Shown piece after piece: positions 42,861 to 47,228 of a stretch of 47,228 nt of DNA. Both the position numbers and the translations under genes were made by a program. The notes below the pieces were generated by a model. It was not told the DNA's origin. It saw only the letters and a list, made by a program, of their open reading frames with translations, and did no database searches. Each line of letters starts with the position of its first letter. Position 1 is the stretch's first letter. The DNA comes from Oscillospiraceae bacterium (GTDB lineage Bacteria; Bacillota; Clostridia; Oscillospirales; CAG-272): NCBI GenBank assembly GCA_015064505.1, contig SVSB01000002.1, positions 1-47,228 on the forward strand, in the 5' to 3' direction.

Positions 42861-44114
42861 ATGAAAAGGCTTTTACCGTTTTTCGTATTTCTGATCGCCA
42901 TATCCCTCGTATCCTGCGCAGAGAAAGCACCGCCCGCCGTCACGGACACCGCGGACGGCACGGAAGCATCCGCTACTCCCCTTGAGCTGACGATCGTAAA
43001 CGCTTCGGGAAAGACCGATTACCGCATAATCATCGCCGAGGACGCAAGCAACAGAGTGCGCAACGCAGTCGGCGATCTGCGCAGTCACTTTGCGGGAGCC
43101 TTTTCCGCGCCCATATATATGAAGGAGGACGCAAGCACGGAGGAAACGGAAACGGAGATCCTCATCGGTAATACCAACCGCAAGGAATCCGCCGAAGCCG
43201 TTAGCCGCCTTGAGGAGAATACCTACAGTATTACAGCGCAGGGTAAAAAGATAGTTATTGCCGCAACCTCCGAGGAGGGACTTGAAAGCGCAATAAAGCT
43301 TTTTACGGAGCTTTATCTTAAGGGGGCGAGGGGGATCAAAACTCTAACGGTGGAAAGCACCTTCGGCTCCGCGCCGCAACCATTTGAGGCGCTTTCAGCC
43401 GGATGGAACGATATGCGGGAATATTCCTATACCGACCATATCGACCTTAATTACCGCATCTACAAGCCCGAAAATTACGATAGCTCAAAAAAATATCCCG
43501 TTCTGCTGTTTCTGCACGGCAACGGCTCCCGAGGAAACGATAACACCTACCACCTTGAAAGCACGGGCGGTACCGTGGTACGCACCATCACCTCCCTGCC
43601 CGAATACATGAACGACGTGATCATCATAGCGCCCCAATGCAACAAGGGCGAGCAATGGGTGGATACTAACCCAACCAAGGGCACGTACACCCTGAAAAGC
43701 AGCCCCTCGCAATGCCTTGGAGAAGCTATCGAGGTGCTTGAATACTGGCTTGAGCGCATTCCCTGCGATGAAAACAGACTCTACCTCTGGGGCAATTCCA
43801 TGGGCGCCTTCGGCTGTTGGGATCTTATGAGCCGCTTCCCCGAAAGATTTGCCGCCGCCGTATGCGTTTGCGGATGCGGAGATCTGAACTACGCGCCAAA
43901 GCTTGCCCACATGAACATCTGGATCCATCACGGCGACAGCGATACCACCGTTCCCTACAAGGGCAATCTTGATATGTTTGACCGCCTTAAGGCAAACGGC
44001 GCGGGAGACAACGTAAAGCTTACCACCTACGAGGGTAAGGACCATAACATAACGGGAATAACGGGCAAGGATACTGCAATAATAGAATGGCTGTTCTCCC
44101 AAAGGAGAAAATAA
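42861..44114 (+). CDS. alpha/beta-hydrolase esterase lipoprotein
   Basis: A 417-aa lipoprotein (lipobox SLVSC, Cys19). The N-terminal domain (about 42-165; TEILIGNTNRKESAEAV, KKIVIAATSEEG) resembles the accessory domain in front of several glycosidase families. The C-terminal alpha/beta hydrolase (about 195-415) has the oxyanion region LLFLHGNGSRG, nucleophile Ser313 (GNSMGAFG), Asp359 or Asp361 (HHGDSD) and His395 (GKDHN). It probably removes acyl groups from a polysaccharide. SD AGGAGA. Last gene of the glycan operon, before a palindromic repeat. Confidence 0.85.
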   Translation: MKRLLPFFVFLIAISLVSCAEKAPPAVTDTADGTEASATPLELTIVNASGKTDYRIIIAEDASNRVRNAVGDLRSHFAGAFSAPIYMKEDASTEETETEILIGNTNRKESAEAVSRLEENTYSITAQGKKIVIAATSEEGLESAIKLFTELYLKGARGIKTLTVESTFGSAPQPFEALSAGWNDMREYSYTDHIDLNYRIYKPENYDSSKKYPVLLFLHGNGSRGNDNTYHLESTGGTVVRTITSLPEYMNDVIIIAPQCNKGEQWVDTNPTKGTYTLKSSPSQCLGEAIEVLEYWLERIPCDENRLYLWGNSMGAFGCWDLMSRFPERFAAAVCVCGCGDLNYAPKLAHMNIWIHHGDSDTTVPYKGNLDMFDRLKANGAGDNVKLTTYEGKDHNITGITGKDTAIIEWLFSQRRK

Positions 44115-44135
44115 AAAAGATCCGCACAAACCAAA

Positions 44136-44257
44136 GGCTCCCTTGTGCAAAGGGAGCTGTCGCGAAGCGACTGAGGGATTGTTTTAGCGTGAATCTAATC
44201 TTTTACAATCCCTCCGTCACGGCGTTGCCGTGCCACCTCCCTTTACACAAGGGAGGC
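44136..44257 (+). repeat. palindromic MITE-like repeat, copy B (122 bp)
   Basis: Same layout as copy A at 10538: GGCTCCCTTGTGCAAAGGGA, hairpin GTCGC-GAA-GCGAC, GAGGGATTGT...ACAATCCCTC, hairpin CACGGC-GTT-GCCGTG, and terminal CCTCCCTTTACACAAGGGAG. It probably also terminates the esterase transcript. Confidence 0.88.
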
Positions 44258-44404
44258 TTTTTTTCCTTCCGGAAGGTAATCGCATAGGCTTTTGATATGC
44301 TAATGTCAAAAGTGCCTTTGCGTTGCTTTGGGCAAAATATTTATGTCTTTAATTAAGTCAGTGCTTGTCAAGAAAATTGGCGTACTTTCGGGGCGCACAA
44401 ACCA

Positions 44405-44587
44405 GAGGCTCCCTCCGGGAGGGAGCTCCCGACGAAGTCGGGTGAGGGAGAGCGCGTTGCAATGACGATGGTGTAAATTCAAAGTTACGCGGGCTCCTTC
44501 CGTCACGCTACGCAGCGAACCCCAAAAGCTCATTTCATTCGCTCCGGGGAATCCCTGCCGCGTGCCACCTTCCTCCCGGAGGAAGGC
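44405..44587 (+). repeat. diverged palindromic repeat, copy C
   Basis: The left arm has GGCTCCCTCCGGGAGGGAGC and CCCGAC-GAA-GTCGGG, then GAGGGAG. The right arm ends CCTTCCTCCCGGAGGAAGG. It is longer than copies A and B because the middle is different. Bases 44258-44404 between B and C show no gene. Confidence 0.7.
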
Positions 44588-44640
44588 TATGTTACCGCCT
44601 GACAGCACGCCTGAAAGACGTAACACACCATATCTTGCGG

Positions 44641-44699
44641 GCAAGGCGTATAAAAAGGAGTACGAACTAAACGTCCGTACTCCTTTTTATACGCCTTGC
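44641..44699 (-). terminator. large hairpin terminator downstream of the CapA-like gene
   Basis: Perfect 24-bp stem (44641-44664 with 44676-44699, 11-nt loop), 13 nt past the stop at 44713. Its length is unusual for a simple terminator. Confidence 0.75.
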
Positions 44700-44712
44700 G
44701 GCTCTTTTTTAT

Positions 44713-46101
44713 TTACCACTCAATAAACTCGGTGGGAATTACGTCGGTAATATACCTCTTCAGCATATCGTAGGAGAATGGATTCTGCAGAGTGCTTCCG
44801 TGGGCGGATGCAAGGGTGTGTGTATAATCGGACATACGGTAGATCTGCAGTGCGTCGCGGTTCAGGCTGTAATGGCATACGGTGGGGATAAGGGTGGGCG
44901 CGTCCACGTATTTGGTGCCGTCCTCTTTAACCACGAAATCAAGGGAGAGCATTGCTCCCGCCATATTCTGCGAATAGTGCATGGTGGAGATAAAATTACC
45001 GAGAGAATAGGTAACGAAGGTCTTGTTGCCGTCCTTGCCCGTTATCCAGCCTGCAGGCTGTACGGTGTGGCTGTGGTGACCTACCACAACGTCAGCACCC
45101 ATATCGGCGCAAAGCTGTGCAAGGCGCTTCTGCTCCCCATCGGGCGCAAAGGCGTCCTCGGTTCCCCAGTGCATGGAGACCACCACGAAATCCGCCGCCG
45201 CTCTTGCGGCACTTATATGCTTCTTAATATCCGCATCCTTTGCAAAGGGAATGATATAATCCGAGTTTGCGGGCAGATCTCTCGGCAGCCAGGTGGTGGG
45301 ATCGTAGTTCATAATGTTGGTATAAGAAAGGAACGCGATCTTAACGCCGTTCTTTTCCACTATGCGGACTTCGTTATAATTTGCCTTGGTGTAACCGCCG
45401 ATGGTGGTAAAGGGCAGAGTCTCAAAATACTTTATGGTGTTAACGTATCCCGCCTCGTCATAATCAAGGGTGTGGTTGTTTGCAATATTCACCACGTCAA
45501 AGCCAAGCTTTACGAATGCCTCGGCGATCTCGTTGGGGGCGTTGAAGTTGGGGTATCCCAGATAACCGAGCGAGGCGCCGCCAACGCATCCCTCCATATT
45601 GATGAAGGAAATATCGGCCTCGCCTATCTCCTCGGCAACGCCCTTGTACATATCGTAGAAGTTATAATTGGGATTATCGGCGTTTGCTCTCTTTTTGGCA
45701 TCCTCGCGCACCGCATCGTGAACTATGTTATCGCCGCAGGCAAGGAAAGAGACTCTCCTCTCACCCGGGGACGGAGGATCGGTCACGGGATCCGTTACGG
45801 GAGCGGTAACGGGGTCGGTAACGGGAGATGTAACAGGCTCCGTCTGCTTATCCGTTGATGGGGGCGCGTCCGTTACGGCATCGGTATCCTCCCCGGGCGC
45901 TTCGGTAATAACGGGAGCGTTAGTCAATTCATCCGTGGTTACGGCGGGGTTGTTTACGTCCGCGATGCGGGAAACCAGCATAAAGGCAAAAACGCCAACC
46001 GCAAGCACCGTAAAGGCAAGCAAGCCGAGCAGAGCGCCCTTTACTGCACCGTCTCTGCTGCTTTGATTTATCTTTCTTCTTTTTCCGTAATTTCCGTTCA
46101 T
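44713..46101 (-). CDS. CapA-family (PGA_cap) metallophosphatase-like membrane protein
   Basis: A 462-aa protein; start ATG 46101, 1 nt after the AraC stop. A short basic cytoplasmic tail, a membrane helix (about 22-44) and a Thr/Pro linker with repeated PVTDPVT (about 45-118) precede the CapA domain (about 120-400). Motifs are ACGDNIVHD, INMEGCVG, NIANNHTLDYDEAG, SMHWGTED and VVGHHSHTVQP, typical of CapA/YwtB proteins. CapA proteins act in poly-gamma-glutamate or related polymer metabolism at the cell surface; the substrate here is unknown. There are no capBC genes. Confidence 0.87.
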   Translation of the reverse strand: MNGNYGKRRKINQSSRDGAVKGALLGLLAFTVLAVGVFAFMLVSRIADVNNPAVTTDELTNAPVITEAPGEDTDAVTDAPPSTDKQTEPVTSPVTDPVTAPVTDPVTDPPSPGERRVSFLACGDNIVHDAVREDAKKRANADNPNYNFYDMYKGVAEEIGEADISFINMEGCVGGASLGYLGYPNFNAPNEIAEAFVKLGFDVVNIANNHTLDYDEAGYVNTIKYFETLPFTTIGGYTKANYNEVRIVEKNGVKIAFLSYTNIMNYDPTTWLPRDLPANSDYIIPFAKDADIKKHISAARAAADFVVVSMHWGTEDAFAPDGEQKRLAQLCADMGADVVVGHHSHTVQPAGWITGKDGNKTFVTYSLGNFISTMHYSQNMAGAMLSLDFVVKEDGTKYVDAPTLIPTVCHYSLNRDALQIYRMSDYTHTLASAHGSTLQNPFSYDMLKRYITDVIPTEFIEW

Positions 46102-46102
46102 A

Positions 46103-46984
46103 TCAATAACCGTCCTTATTTTGATTTCGCGGCTCTGCGCGGTACTCCACGGGAGTTTTGCCGCAGTGAGCGCGGAAGGTGGAGGAGAAGTACTGCGGAC
46201 TTGCAAAGCCAAGTATATTGGATATCTCCTTTATCTGCAGATATCCCTGCAAAAGCATTTCCTTTGCCGCATCCATTTTTCTTTGCAGCATATATTTGTG
46301 GGGCGTTATACCGAATTCCTTGCGGAATCGGAAGATGAGATAGGATTTATTCTGATAAAACCTCGTGCAGATATCGTCAAGATTGGCACTGAGCCCCGCA
46401 TCGGAGTCAATAAACCGCTTCACCTCGTAAACCACGTCCTCGTTTTCGTAATGCTTTATGCGGTTTGCGGTGGATGCGGAAAGAAGCAGCTCCGTAACCA
46501 GCAGCGCGGCACGGTCGTAGACCTTATCCATATTCTTATAGTCCACGGAGCACAGCAGATCACGCAGACGCCTGAAGGTGCTCTCCGCATCAAAATGGGA
46601 GCAATACACGCCCTCGGTAATACCGAGAGAGGAAACGATACCCGCAACGTACGGCCCCGCGCAGTTAAGCCATATCTTATGCATTGGGTTATCCTTATCG
46701 GAATAATACCTGTGGGCAAATCCGCGATTAAGGAAATAGAAGCTTCCCGCCCCCACGTGGTAAACCTTGCCGTCGCACTCAATGTATCCTTCGCCCGATA
46801 TAACGTATTCAAGAACGAAGATCCCGCCAAGGCTTCTTCGCGTTTCCCCGTAGCGCTCCACGAAGTAATTTTTATCGGGCATATTCTCGCCCATACGGAT
46901 AAAATACAGTCCGTTTTTGGAGTTTTTGGGAGTAGGATTGAAGTAGTACATTATCTCTTTATCGGCTTTGATACAATCCTTCAT
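46103..46984 (-). CDS. AraC-family transcriptional regulator (cupin + HTH)
   Basis: A 293-aa regulator. The cupin sensor is about 58-110 (YVISGEGYIECDGKVYHVGAGSFYFLNRGFAH) and the HTH pair about 195-285 (ANLDDICTRFYQNKSYLIFRFRKEFGITPHKY and LQIKEISNILGFASPQYFSSTFRAHCG). SD GAGGAGG. Closely related to the regulator at 37244. In an operon with the CapA-like gene, so it may autoregulate that unit or act on other glycan genes. Confidence 0.92.
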   Translation of the reverse strand: MKDCIKADKEIMYYFNPTPKNSKNGLYFIRMGENMPDKNYFVERYGETRRSLGGIFVLEYVISGEGYIECDGKVYHVGAGSFYFLNRGFAHRYYSDKDNPMHKIWLNCAGPYVAGIVSSLGITEGVYCSHFDAESTFRRLRDLLCSVDYKNMDKVYDRAALLVTELLLSASTANRIKHYENEDVVYEVKRFIDSDAGLSANLDDICTRFYQNKSYLIFRFRKEFGITPHKYMLQRKMDAAKEMLLQGYLQIKEISNILGFASPQYFSSTFRAHCGKTPVEYRAEPRNQNKDGY

Positions 46985-47041
46985 TCTTTCCTCCTCTCAA
47001 AAAACGCATTCCTTCCCGTACAGGAAAAAGCTCTTTTTTTC

Positions 47042-47070
47042 AGTATACTATGAAAAACCGATAAAATCAA
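47042..47070 (-). promoter_or_regulatory. promoter for the AraC/CapA operon
   Basis: Minus strand: TTGATT (47065-47070), 17 nt, TATACT (47042-47047), about 58 nt before the start codon. Confidence 0.65.
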
Positions 47071-47181
47071 TGTTTTTTAAGGAATATTCGCGGTATTTTC
47101 TTTCCGATTTTCCGACTTTTTCCAAATCGCCGAAAAACCGCAACATCAACATATTTCATACTAATCACTACATTTTTCTGC

Positions 47182-47210
47182 TTGACATCGGCAGAGCTAC
47201 TATGTAAAAT
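47182..47210 (+). promoter_or_regulatory. rightward promoter at the window edge
   Basis: TTGACA (47182-47187), 17 nt, TAAAAT (47205-47210). It should drive a gene beyond the window. Confidence 0.75.
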
Positions 47211-47228
47211 GAAATTAGCAAACCATAC

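Noticed and set aside
45779..45850. Short tandem-like DNA repeats resembling a CRISPR or satellite
   Set aside because: They encode the Pro-Val-Thr-Asp linker of the CapA-like protein in frame; units are too short and have no spacers.

Overview
The window looks like chromosome from an uncultured gut-type Clostridia (Bacillota), probably near Oscillospirales or Christensenellales. The grounds are Shine-Dalgarno sites, consensus TTGACA/TATAAT promoters at 17-nt spacing, Bacillota-type gene families (YhaN/YhaO-like SbcCD pair, MntP, BlaI/M56 pair), secreted cohesin/dockerin proteins, Thr-rich lipoprotein linkers and an APETG-type sorting signal. The taxonomic placement is inference. I see no rRNA, tRNA or CRISPR.

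Positions 1-13,200 hold a truncated BlaI-type repressor with an M56 antirepressor and a membrane protein, an AAA/DUF4143 ATPase, a heterodimeric ABC exporter behind a structured leader, an ECF sigma factor coupled to a GLUG-repeat membrane protein, a possible ADP-ribosyltransferase-fold protein, a palindromic repeat carrying a DUF559 nuclease-like gene, a THUMP RNA methyltransferase and an E2-like acyltransferase without its catalytic His.

Positions 13,200-25,850 are mostly housekeeping: MATE transporter, HtrA-like lipoprotein protease, DUF2007/SDR/glycosyltransferase operon, mntP, SbcD/SbcC-like pair, family 4 uracil-DNA glycosylase, a propeller-like protein and sn-glycerol-1-phosphate dehydrogenase.

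Positions 25,850-32,600 are the most interesting part. A leftward operon encodes a 58-aa peptide, a secreted BspA-LRR/cohesin protein and a 1228-aa secreted protein with cohesin, dockerin, Cys-rich repeats, an aerolysin-like region and InlB-type repeats. Just upstream, two identical 23-bp inverted repeats with Xer/dif-like architecture flank 212 bp containing two good promoters and a terminator. A complete tyrosine recombinase gene lies immediately beyond. I read this as a phase-variable invertible promoter. As assembled, its best promoters point away from the operon into a terminator (predicted OFF).

Positions 32,600-47,228 form a glycan-foraging region. Three AraC regulators accompany two solute-binding lipoproteins (one frameshifted), a DUF6259 glycosidase-like protein, a GH50-like lipoprotein glycosidase with a CBM96/DNRLRE domain, a wall- or membrane-anchored lectin-like protein, an esterase lipoprotein and a CapA-type protein. 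No sugar permease genes are present. Palindromic repeats recur at 44.1-44.6 kb.
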